DNA from: Paracoccaceae bacterium
GTDB lineage: Bacteria; Pseudomonadota; Alphaproteobacteria; Rhodobacterales; Rhodobacteraceae
Length of the DNA: 8,868 nucleotides
Reading direction: 5' to 3'
Assembly (NCBI GenBank): GCA_007129775.1
Contig: SKUV01000014.1
Span: 1 to 8,868, forward strand
Positions 1 to 5,775 of the stretch are shown here, one piece after another. Each line of letters begins with the position of its first letter. Within the stretch, counting starts at the first letter, position 1. The notes beneath the pieces are model-generated. The model was given only the letters and a program-made list of their open reading frames with translations, had not been told where the DNA came from and searched no databases. A program made the translations under genes and the position numbers.

Positions 1-57
1 ATGCCGCCCGTCGCACGCCCCCCGCCAACGCTGCCCAAGCCGTCTGATGCGGGAATG

Positions 58-86
58 TTGCCTTTGCGCGCACGCCCCGCGATAGT
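58..86 (+). promoter_or_regulatory. Candidate sigma-70-type promoter for the YbaK-like gene
   Basis: TTGCCT at 58-63 and GATAGT at 81-86 are separated by exactly 17 bases. Each hexamer matches the sigma-70 consensus at four of six positions. A transcript starting about seven bases downstream would have a short leader of roughly 20 nt before the ATG at 112. This fits the chosen start and argues against the in-frame ATGs at 1 and 55. It is a pattern match only. Confidence 0.35.
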
Positions 87-111
87 CGCTTCCGAACTAC
101 CGGACTCCGCC

Positions 112-582
112 ATGAGCAAAAGTCTGCGCCGCGTCGAAACCGCCCTCCGAAACGCAGGTCTGCCCGCGCGCATCGCCGAGATGCCCGCCTCCACCCGCAC
201 CGCCCCCGAGGCCGCCGCGGCGGTGGGCTGCGCGCTCGACCAGATCGTGAAATCCATCGTCTTCCGCGGCGGGCAAAGCGGCCGGCTGCTGCTGTTTCTC
301 ACCGCCGGCGGCAACCAGATCTGCCCGGAGCGCGCGGCGCAGGCCGCCGGCGAACGTCCCGAGCGGGCCGATGCGGCGCTCGTGCGCTCCGGCACCGGCT
401 TTGCCATCGGCGGGGTTGCGCCCCTCGGCCATATCGCCCCGCTCGACATCTGGGCCGACCCGCGGCTTCTGGATTTCGCCGAGGTCTGGGCCGCGGCCGG
501 CACCCCGCGCCATGTCTTCGCGGCCGAGCCGCGCGCACTCGTCTCCGCCAGCGGGGCGCGGCTCGCCGGGTTCACCCTCTGA
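112..582 (+). CDS. YbaK/EbsC family aminoacyl-tRNA deacylase (trans-editing protein)
   Basis: The product is a single-domain cytoplasmic protein of 156 residues, about the size of E. coli YbaK (159). Members of this family hydrolyse mischarged aminoacyl-tRNAs such as Cys-tRNAPro or Ala-tRNAPro in trans. Family hallmarks visible here are the N-terminal stretch ending in STRT (residues 27-30), the A-A-A-A-V-G-C segment, QIVKSIVFRG around residues 44-53 with the invariant family lysine at about residue 47, the GFAIGGVAPLGH loop near residues 99-110, and WAAAGTPRHVF near the C terminus. The frame is open back to base 1, but family similarity begins at MSKSLRR, so I chose the ATG at 112. No strong Shine-Dalgarno sequence precedes it. 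The exact editing substrate (YbaK, ProXp-ala or another subgroup) cannot be told from sequence alone. The gene is complete and converges on the SEL1-repeat gene. Confidence 0.9.
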   Translation: MSKSLRRVETALRNAGLPARIAEMPASTRTAPEAAAAVGCALDQIVKSIVFRGGQSGRLLLFLTAGGNQICPERAAQAAGERPERADAALVRSGTGFAIGGVAPLGHIAPLDIWADPRLLDFAEVWAAAGTPRHVFAAEPRALVSASGARLAGFTL

Positions 583-587
583 AAGCA

Positions 588-627
588 GCGACGGCCAGGG
601 CGTCCCATTTCGCCCGACGCCGGTCGC
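588..627. terminator. GC-rich hairpin between convergent genes, possible bidirectional terminator
   Basis: Nested inverted repeats fill the 54-base gap between the convergent stop codons. GCGAC (588-592) plus GGC (593-595) pair with GCC (619-621) and GTCGC (623-627), with a one-base bulge. Inside, GGGCG (598-602) pairs with CGCCC (611-615) around an eight-base loop containing ATTT. There is no T-run on either side, so it is not a textbook intrinsic terminator. The position makes a role in 3'-end formation plausible. Confidence 0.4.
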
Positions 628-636
628 GCTCGGGGA

Positions 637-1605
637 TCACCGGCAGGCCTCCTGCAGCCCTCCGTTGCAGGCGCGCCGCCAGTAGTTTCTGGCTTGGAAC
701 GGGTTGCGCGCCACGCCCAGACCGGCATCGTAGGCCGAGCCCAGATTGGCACAGCCCCACATATCCCCCGCCTCGCACGCTCGACGAAAATACCCGACCG
801 CGCGGCGATGATCCTGCGCCACGCCCGTGCCGCGCCAGTAAATCCCGCCAAGATTGTTCATCGCACTGGCGTTTCCACCCTCCGAGGCAAGCCGGAACAG
901 GCGGCGCGCCTCGGCATAATCCCGCAGGGCTTCGGGACCGAAGGCGTGAATCCTCCCGAGATGCCTGAGGCCCAGAGTATCTCCGGCCTCGGCGGCCATG
1001 CCATACCAGCGCATCGCGTCCTCGAAGTTCTCCGCCGCATGATAGGCCCTGCCCAGAAGCGCCATGGCACGCGCGTTGTCGGGGCCTTCCGCGATGGCAT
1101 CACGGCATGCCGCGATGGCCTGACAGCCGCTGTCTGCCCGCATTTCTGCGAGATTCTTGCGGTCCGGATCGGCGCGCGCCACGCAGGCGGCAAATGCCGG
1201 CCCGCCGCTTGCGGGTGACGTGTCGCGGCCCGTGTCGAGGCCGAAATCCTGCTCAGCGATCGCAACCGGCACAATCTGCGAGCCGCGCGCGCCTTGGGAA
1301 AAGCCTTGCCCGTCGTCCCGCCAGCCAATGGCATCCGTGTAGGGATAGCCCAGGCAAGTCGGCTCACCGAAAGTATGTCGCGCTGCGACGGGACCGCCCC
1401 GCCCCACATCCTCGTTGATCTTCTCCAGACACAGGAAGACGTAGGATTCGGGAATTCCTCCAAGCGGAAGCTGCGACATGCCCCGCGACAGTCCGGTGGG
1501 AAAGACGAACCAGATGTTCATCGGCCGCCGCTGGTCAGGATAGACCTCCAGCCCATCGGTAAAGCGGAACCTGCCCTGATCGCGATCGCGGTTGGCATAA
1601 CCCAC
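637..1605 (-). CDS. SEL1-repeat protein, C-terminal part of a frameshifted gene
   Basis: This minus-strand frame is open upstream to about 1678 and ends with TGA at 637. Its last 160 or so residues hold one TPR-like unit followed by three SEL1-type units, each of about 36 residues with the pattern A-x-x-N-L-G-x-x-Y-x-x-G-x-G-V and then A-x-x-x-F/Y-x-x-A. Examples are the unit around ASAMNNLGGIYWRGTGV and the final one around CANLGSAYDAGLGV. SEL1 repeats form alpha-solenoids that mediate protein contacts, often in the periplasm or at the envelope. The part before the repeats is not recognised; it includes MNIWFVFPTG and several Cys residues. The apparent GTG start at 1605 has no Shine-Dalgarno sequence and lies mid-sequence, so this piece most likely continues the neighbouring frame rather than being its own gene. 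Reading it as a separate protein is possible but less likely. Confidence 0.75.
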   Translation of the reverse strand: MGYANRDRDQGRFRFTDGLEVYPDQRRPMNIWFVFPTGLSRGMSQLPLGGIPESYVFLCLEKINEDVGRGGPVAARHTFGEPTCLGYPYTDAIGWRDDGQGFSQGARGSQIVPVAIAEQDFGLDTGRDTSPASGGPAFAACVARADPDRKNLAEMRADSGCQAIAACRDAIAEGPDNARAMALLGRAYHAAENFEDAMRWYGMAAEAGDTLGLRHLGRIHAFGPEALRDYAEARRLFRLASEGGNASAMNNLGGIYWRGTGVAQDHRRAVGYFRRACEAGDMWGCANLGSAYDAGLGVARNPFQARNYWRRACNGGLQEACR

Positions 1606-2439
1606 GCAATCGGCACGAAGGAAATGGCCGCCAGCGTCCGCCCGCCTCCGATGTTCATCGTGCTGTCGTCCTTCTCAAATCCGATCGCGCAATCCGAGAT
1701 TCGCATGCGCGCGCGATGCTGAAACGGGGCGTTCGCGAGGCGTTGACTGCTGAAAATCCAGATCAGATCGTCGGCGATCATCCGCTCGAAATCCGCCTTG
1801 CTTTGCGAAAACCGCGCCGCCGCGCGGAGTTCGTCGCCCAAGGCGCGTTCCGCTGCGCGCTGAATGTTGCCGAATAAACGCTCGGCCTGATCGGTATTCA
1901 AGGCTGTGAACCGCTGCCAGTCTATGGCGTTGCGTGGCGTGCCCCGAATGGTCGCACGGGCGATCCATCCATCGGTCCGGCTGAAATCGATCCCGCGCAC
2001 GGTTTCGCGATAATGATACTCGTATCGGAACGGCACCGTCACGGCGCCGGCACGCTGTGCACGCACCAGCAGCTGGCCGGAAGACCTGCCCACGACCTCG
2101 CGGAACGCTTCTTCGATGTGCCGCTGCTGCACGCGCGCGGCCCCGTCCGGGCCGTCAACCTGCCATCGGTCCGCACCCTGCGCGATAAGCGCTTGCAGCC
2201 ACGCGTCCTCATCCGCAACGAAAGTATCCTGCGTCAGGCGTGCGGTCCCCTCGATGCTCACCCGCCCGGTTCCTGCCGCCCCCGGAAAGTTGCGAAAAGC
2301 CAGACGCTCGATCTGCAGATGCGCCGGAAGGGCGCGGGAGACGACATTCTCGACCTGAGATCGTGACGGTTCCGCCGCCGCGATCGCACCGAAGGTCAGG
2401 AGCAGAACGGAAACTCAGCAGAACCTGCACAACCGGCAT
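1518..2439 (-). pseudogene. N-terminal part of the same secreted SEL1-repeat protein, frameshifted at both ends
   Basis: The natural start appears to be ATG at 2439-2437, preceded by AGAGAAGG about nine bases upstream. That frame gives MPVVQVLLSF and then goes out of register. Removing one base near 2415 instead yields MPVVQVLLVSVLLLTFG followed by AIAAAEPS, a convincing Sec signal peptide that continues into the long open frame ending at 1518. This frame encodes an unrecognised region of about 240 residues, including RNFPGAAGTGRVSIEGTARL and an RYEYHYRETVRGIDFSRTDG stretch. Near 1613 a second one-base change is needed to join the SEL1 part: adding one G gives SFVADCVGYANRD. The two changes cancel, so 637-2439 is exactly 601 codons. 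It could be a decaying gene, or sequencing or assembly indels in an intact one. Confidence 0.65.
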
Positions 2440-2984
2440 TGCGCTCGCCCTTCTCTGTTTGTTCGCTGAAAACACAATTCCTACCAACAGAATCCGCAAA
2501 GCCACAGCAGGACACGCGGCTTTCCTGCCGCAACGCCTGGCCCTGACGCAGCCCGCCAAAGCCTGCGAATCGACCTGCGACGCAAGAAGGCTGATCGGCC
2601 GCAGCCAAGCCCGGCTCTGCCTGGCGCGAAGGGGCCTGGCCCTCCATCATGTCGCGCCGGTCCCGCACAGGCTCCGCGCCGTGAGGGTGGGGCGCGCCCG
2701 GCAAGGCCGACCGCCGCGCATCCGGCCAGTCGCCGCCATTCACCGGCCTTGCGCCGCTTGCCTGCCCGCGTGGCGCCCGCGCCGGTGCCGACCATTTTTC
2801 TGCGTGGCGTTTCAGGGACAATCGCCACGCACTCCCTCCCGAACGGCTCTGCCGCTTGACGAAACCCCGGCTATCACGCACCTATTCGACCTCGCCTCGC
2901 GAGGGCAGCCAACCCGCCGCGCACCGCCGCTTTCGACCCCATTCACCTGATCGTTTTTTCGTCCCACCCAAGCAGGATACCCGG
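2440..2984. other. Intergenic stretch of about 545 bases without a convincing gene
   Basis: This separates the divergent SEL1-repeat gene and RDD gene. Both strands have open frames here, but their translations are Arg/Pro/Ala/Gly-rich, match no family I recognise and overlap neighbouring genes. The left 80 bases are AT-richer and should hold the leader and promoter of the minus-strand gene, although no clear -35/-10 pair is visible. A nine-base inverted repeat, GCAAGGCCG (2701-2709) with CGGCCTTGC (2744-2752), and a ten-base palindrome CCTCGCGAGG near 2895-2906 are the only structures I noticed. Confidence 0.5.
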
Positions 2985-3422
2985 ATGCCCAACCTGCCCG
3001 CCCCCGACCTTCAGCCCGAGTTCTACGAAAGCGTGGCGCTGAAACGTGCGCTGGCCTGGGTGATCGATACGGTGCTCGTCCTGCTTCTGACGCTCCTCGC
3101 CGTGGTGCTGAGCGCCTTTGTCGGGGCGCTGTTCTTTCCGTTTCTCTACGGCGCGGTGAACATCGCCTATCGCACGGTCGGACTCGCGCGGTGGTCGGCG
3201 ACGCCGGGAATGATGCTCTTGTCGATCGAGTTCCGAGATTCGAGCGGGCACCGGCTCGACCCGGGGACCGCGCTTGCCCATACGCTCATCTTCACCGTTG
3301 CGATCCTTATCTTTCCGCTGCACTTGCTGTCGATGGCCCTGATCCTGATCAGCGAACGGGGCCAGAGCCTGGGCGACCACATCCTTGGAACCGTCGCACT
3401 GAACCGCCCGGCGATGCACTGA
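2985..3422 (+). CDS. RDD family integral membrane protein
   Basis: The protein has 145 residues and an RDD domain. The signature KRALAWVIDTVLV at residues 20-32 supplies the conserved Arg (21) and Asp (28). The first hydrophobic stretch covers roughly residues 23-68 (one or two membrane helices, ending in the family's PFLYGAVNIAYRTVGLARWSATPGMMLL region). Another helix lies around residues 106-128. The C-terminal GQSLGDHILGTVAL motif is typical of the family. RDD proteins sit in the inner membrane; some members have been linked to ion transport, but no specific substrate can be inferred here. I chose ATG 2985 because AGGA lies about eight bases upstream and similarity starts with LPAPDLQPEFYESVALKRAL. 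Longer in-frame starts such as TTG 2856 only add Arg/Pro-rich residues. It lies 170 bases upstream of bpt in the same direction. Confidence 0.88.
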   Translation: MPNLPAPDLQPEFYESVALKRALAWVIDTVLVLLLTLLAVVLSAFVGALFFPFLYGAVNIAYRTVGLARWSATPGMMLLSIEFRDSSGHRLDPGTALAHTLIFTVAILIFPLHLLSMALILISERGQSLGDHILGTVALNRPAMH

Positions 3423-3514
3423 TCCGTGCATACGGGGCGCCCGCGCCGAACCGCCCGACACTGGCGGCAGGCCATATGATCGCGCGGCGGCCCGGACAGG
3501 ACCAAACACAAGGC

Positions 3515-3543
3515 TTGGCAGAGGGACGGAGGCTTGCTAGCGT
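3515..3543 (+). promoter_or_regulatory. Weak candidate promoter for bpt
   Basis: TTGGCA (3515-3520, five of six consensus matches) and TAGCGT (3538-3543, three of six) are separated by 17 bases and lie 50 bases before the bpt start. The 170-base gap after the RDD gene makes a separate bpt promoter plausible. This is a pattern match only. Confidence 0.25.
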
Positions 3544-3592
3544 CATTGTCCGTCGGCACAATTCCGGCCCCGATGCCCGAAACGGTCTCTTC

Positions 3593-4426
3593 ATGCGCCA
3601 TACGCTTCCCATAGCACCGCAATTCTATGTGACGGCCCCGCAGCCCTGCCCCTATCTGGACGGGCGGATGGAGCGCAAGCTGTTCACCGCACTGCAGGGG
3701 GATAATGCGGAAACCCTCAACGACGCGCTGTCGAAGCAGGGCTTCCGGCGCTCGCAGAACGTTCTCTACCGACCCTCCTGCGCCGATTGCGCGGCCTGCC
3801 TTTCGGCCCGTATCCGCGTCGCCGATTTCCGCCCGAGCCGCAGCCAGCGCCGGGCCCGGCGCCGCAACGCCCACCTGCGGCGCGAAGCCAACACGCCATG
3901 GGCGACCGAAGAACAATATGCGCTTTTCCGGCGCTATCTGGACAGCCGCCATGCCGATGGCGGAATGGCCGACATGGACATCTTCGAATTCGCCGCGATG
4001 ATCGAGGAAACGCCGATCCGGTCGCGGGTGATCGAATATACCGCCCCTCCGGCGCAGGGAGAGGGCCGCCGCCTCGCCGGGGTCTGCCTGACCGATGTGC
4101 TCGATGACGGCCTGTCGCTGGTCTATTCCTTTTACGAACCGCAGGACGCCGCGAACAGCATCGGCACCCACATCATCCTCGATCACGTGGAGATCGCGCG
4201 CGCGGCCGGGCTGCCCTATGTCTATCTCGGCTACTGGGTGCCGGGCAGCCGCAAGATGGGCTACAAATCCCGCTTCAGCGCGCTCGAAGTGTATTTCCGC
4301 GGTGAATGGCGCGACATCGGCGATCCCGAAAGCTATTCGGCGACGCGCCATCCGCTCTCGGTTGATCCCATCGCCGAGCAGGTCGCGCGGATCGACCTGC
4401 CCGACAGCCGCCCGACCCGCAGCTGA
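3593..4426 (+). CDS. bpt: Aspartate/glutamate leucyltransferase (leucyl-tRNA--protein transferase)
   Basis: Bpt transfers leucine from Leu-tRNA to proteins with N-terminal Asp or Glu, turning them into N-end-rule substrates for ClpS/ClpAP in the cytoplasm. The protein has 277 residues, the usual family length. Visible family features are PCPYLDGR at residues 18-25 with Cys19, GFRRSQNVLYRPSC at 50-63, the C-x2-C-x2-C cluster (Cys63, Cys66, Cys69), FRPSRSQRR at 79-87, the C-terminal acyltransferase core with SLVYSFYEP and GTHIILDHVE, and YLGYWVPGSRKMGYKSRF near residues 215-232. The frame is open further upstream, but similarity begins at MRHTLPIAPQFYVT, so ATG 3593 is the start. No strong Shine-Dalgarno sequence precedes it. 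The stop codon lies inside a 19-bp tandem duplication. The alternative reading, an arginyltransferase of the Ate type, is less likely given the length and motifs. Confidence 0.93.
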   Translation: MRHTLPIAPQFYVTAPQPCPYLDGRMERKLFTALQGDNAETLNDALSKQGFRRSQNVLYRPSCADCAACLSARIRVADFRPSRSQRRARRRNAHLRREANTPWATEEQYALFRRYLDSRHADGGMADMDIFEFAAMIEETPIRSRVIEYTAPPAQGEGRRLAGVCLTDVLDDGLSLVYSFYEPQDAANSIGTHIILDHVEIARAAGLPYVYLGYWVPGSRKMGYKSRFSALEVYFRGEWRDIGDPESYSATRHPLSVDPIAEQVARIDLPDSRPTRS

Positions 4427-4451
4427 CACCCGGACCCGCGGCTGACACCGG
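4414..4451 (+). repeat. Tandem 19-bp duplication across the bpt stop codon
   Basis: GACCCGCAGCTGACACCCG at 4414-4432 is followed directly by GACCCGCGGCTGACACCGG at 4433-4451, with two mismatches. The first copy contains the bpt stop codon TGA (4424-4426). The second carries a TGA at the matching place but lies outside the reading frame. It is a short duplication at the gene's 3' end. Confidence 0.8.
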
Positions 4452-4500
4452 CGACAGCGCGCCGCCCTTCGGTTCCGCGACCCCGACCCTTTGCGCAGGT

Positions 4501-4555
4501 GCGGCCTCGGGGGGCATCGAGCCCCCGCTCAGCCGCGCGCGGCCAAAGGCCGCGC
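4501..4555 (+). terminator. Two GC-rich hairpins downstream of bpt
   Basis: The first is a nested stem: GCGGC (4501-4505) pairs with GCCGC (4532-4536), and inside it GGGGGC (4510-4515) pairs with GCCCCC (4521-4526) around the loop ATCGA. The second is GCGCGGCC (4537-4544) with GGCCGCGC (4548-4555) around AAA. No T-run follows. They lie about 75 bases past the bpt stop and could end its transcript or protect its 3' end. Confidence 0.35.
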
Positions 4556-4647
4556 CACCGGCCGCAGCCCGTTCGCGTCACGCGACCCGGGGGGCATCTT
4601 ATGGCGCGGCGAGCGCCGCGCTGGCCAGGCGTTGTAAGTATTCAACC

Positions 4648-4678
4648 GGTCTGACCCCCACAGTTTCAATGGTCTGAC
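4648..4678. repeat. Two direct copies of GGTCTGAC, 23 bp apart
   Basis: GGTCTGAC occurs at 4648-4655 and 4671-4678 in an AT-richer patch next to the remnant. The start-to-start spacing of 23 bp is close to two helical turns. Repeated short sites of this kind are typical of transposase-binding regions at transposon or Mu-like phage ends, but no matching copies were noticed at the other side of the remnant. Confidence 0.4.
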
Positions 4679-4799
4679 ACCTGCCGGTGATTTGTGGGAA
4701 TATCCGATCACAGCCGCGAACGGGTGGTTGCGGGCGGGCGCGCGGGGGCGGGTTTCGGCGCGGCGTCCTTGGCCATTGGAGGGCTTCGCTCGGGCCCGG

Positions 4800-5054
4800 A
4801 TACCCGCGCACCGTCACATCGGTCACGCGCAAGCGGCGCGCGATTTCAGCGACGGAATGCCCCTTCCAGGCCAGACAGGTTGCGATCCACGGGTTGCCGA
4901 TGGGAACCCGTTTCTGCAACAGGTAATCCAGATCGGCCAGGGCGTTGGCGCGCTCATACCCGACAAGCCTTTCCAGCCGCCCCTTGCCCTTCGGGTCTTT
5001 CGACAGGGTGCGTTCCGCGCCCCCGAAAGTCAGCAGGAATTCCACGGCCAGATC
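4800..5054 (-). pseudogene. Mor-like helix-turn-helix regulator remnant of a Mu-like phage
   Basis: The recognisable part covers about 85 residues, from DLAVEFLLTFGGAERTLSKD through KGRLERLVGYERANALADLD and RVPIGNPWIATCLAWKGHSV to EIARRLRVTDVTVRGY. The DLA-x-x-F-x-x-x-F-G-G start and the C-terminal helix-turn-helix (HSVAEIARRLRVTDVTVRGY) match the small Mor/C-type activators that switch on middle or late genes of Mu-like phages. There is no good start codon; GTG at 5045-5043 would begin inside the conserved region. After the recognition helix the reading continues into unrelated Pro/Arg-rich sequence, so the normal C-terminal end is also lost. It is fused in frame to debris upstream, including the ATPase piece, and is probably not expressed as a working regulator. 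Confidence 0.65.
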
Positions 5055-5088
5055 AGCGCCCGGAACCCTGTGACCCGGACCCCTGACA

Positions 5089-5153
5089 CGGAACGCCTGC
5101 ACGGGGCGCCTGCACGGAACGCCTGCACGGGGCGCCTGCACGGGGCGCCTGCC
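5089..5153. repeat. 13-bp tandem repeat, five copies
   Basis: Five contiguous 13-bp units occur. Type A is CGGAACGCCTGCA (5089-5101, 5115-5127) and type B is CGGGGCGCCTGCA (5102-5114, 5128-5140, and 5141-5153 with a final C), in the order A-B-A-B-B. Two more degenerate units of about 14 bp (from CGGAACCCTG, 5061) precede them. The unit length is not a multiple of three, so it is not a coding repeat. Confidence 0.9.
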
Positions 5154-5238
5154 TCGCGCGGACGGCCCCGGACAGGCGGGAACCTGGAGCCTCCGCGTCA
5201 TGCCGATCCGTCCCGGATGCGAGAGCATGCCAGGTTGC

Positions 5239-5274
5239 GATGCCACCAGCGATGCCACCAGCGATGCCACCAGC
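5239..5274. repeat. 12-bp tandem repeat, three perfect copies
   Basis: GATGCCACCAGC is repeated perfectly at 5239-5250, 5251-5262 and 5263-5274, followed by a partial unit starting GCGATGCC. On the minus strand in the ATPase frame it reads as repeated L-V-A-S, but no family supports this as protein. Confidence 0.9.
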
Positions 5275-5376
5275 GCGATGCCCGTGGCGCTTCCGGGCGC
5301 TCTCGCCGGTGCGGCGTCCCGGCAGGAAGGCGGCTGCGATACCGGATTCCGGTTGTTCGAAGGTGCGATGCCGGAT

Positions 5377-5426
5377 GCGGGCGGGCCCGGCACTGCCGTT
5401 GTCTTGCCAGTGCCGGGACCGCCCGC
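5377..5426. repeat. Large inverted repeat (19-nt arms) at the ATPase P-loop
   Basis: The left arm 5377-5395 (GCGGGCGGGCCCGGCACTG) is the reverse complement of the right arm 5408-5426, apart from one mismatch (positions 5385 and 5418). The loop is 12 bases. On the minus strand the first-read arm (5426-5408) codes for the A-G-G-P-G-T-G of Walker A, and the second copy replaces what should be the continuing ATPase sequence. Confidence 0.9.
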
Positions 5427-5579
5427 GATCATGGTGAAGCCCGGCCCGTCAATCACCGTCACCATTTCCAGCGACCGCGTGATATCCCGCGCGGTCTGGG
5501 TTTCGGCCCAGTCGCCAATGCGCCTTGGTCTGTCACTGACCTTGGCAAGCCTGATCGGTTGTGTCGTCTTCGACTCCGT
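5394..5579 (-). pseudogene. Truncated MuB-like AAA ATPase (target-selection protein) remnant
   Basis: The surviving N-terminal part of about 62 residues reads TESKTTQPIRLAKVSDRPRR, then an IGDWAETQTARDITRSLEMV segment, and GFTMIAGGPGTGKTTA. The last contains a full Walker A motif (GGPGTGKT, Lys codon at 5405-5403). T-x-A-R-D-I-T preceding the P-loop is typical of MuB-type ATPases in Rhodobacter-group Mu-like phages. MuB binds DNA, chooses target sites and activates MuA. Directly after GKTTA the sequence turns into an inverted copy of the P-loop coding DNA, and no Walker B or later motifs follow. The codon before TESK is TGG, and no clear start or ribosome binding site is seen. It is non-functional as read. 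Confidence 0.7.
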
Positions 5580-5775
5580 CCAAAGGAAGGGGCTTGCGCC
5601 CCGGATGCATGGCATGGGGGATGTTGCAGCGTCCCTCATGCCGCCAGCTTCCTTTGACGGGCCGCGCCCCGCGCCCGTCTGGCCGCAAGAGCGGTATCCA
5701 TGTTCCGAAGGAATTCTTCGGGAATGCGCTTCGTGTCTCTTCTGGCTCTCGCTTGGCCTGCACCGGCGATTTCGC

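Larger units (their letters stand above)
4427..4799. other. Junction between bpt and the Mu-like remnant, no gene seen
   Basis: This holds the duplicated 19-mer, the two hairpins, two copies of CGGGGGGCATC (near 4508 and 4589), and an AT-richer patch at 4630-4710 with two direct copies of GGTCTGAC. No open frame here resembles a protein I know. The left border of the phage remnant must lie somewhere in it, but I cannot place it exactly or see a target-site duplication. Confidence 0.45.
5064..5393. other. Repeat-filled gap between the ATPase and regulator remnants
   Basis: This stretch should hold the rest of the MuB-like ATPase, but no AAA motif beyond Walker A is visible in any frame. It contains instead a 13-bp tandem array (5089-5153), a 12-bp tandem array (5239-5274) and part of the large inverted repeat (5377-5426). 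It is likely the result of deletion and local rearrangement. Confidence 0.5.

Noticed and set aside
1605..1680. Programmed ribosomal frameshift in the SEL1-repeat gene
   Set aside because: No slippery heptamer or obvious downstream stimulatory structure is visible at the overlap, and a second frameshift exists in the signal peptide. Indel or decay is a simpler explanation.
2240..2950. A 236-residue plus-strand frame
   Set aside because: It overlaps the start of the minus-strand secreted protein, is Arg/Pro-rich without motifs, and has no ribosome binding site I could identify.
2856..2984. N-terminal extension of the RDD protein from TTG 2856
   Set aside because: The added 43 residues are Arg/Pro/Ser-rich and unlike the family, while ATG 2985 has a well-spaced AGGA and matches the expected family start.
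3167..4429. A 420-residue minus-strand frame opposite the RDD gene and bpt
   Set aside because: It is antisense to two well-supported genes, has no family motifs, and reflects the long open antisense frames common in high-GC DNA.
5089..5274. CRISPR array
   Set aside because: The repeats are 12-13 bp, directly contiguous and without spacers, so they are simple tandem repeats.
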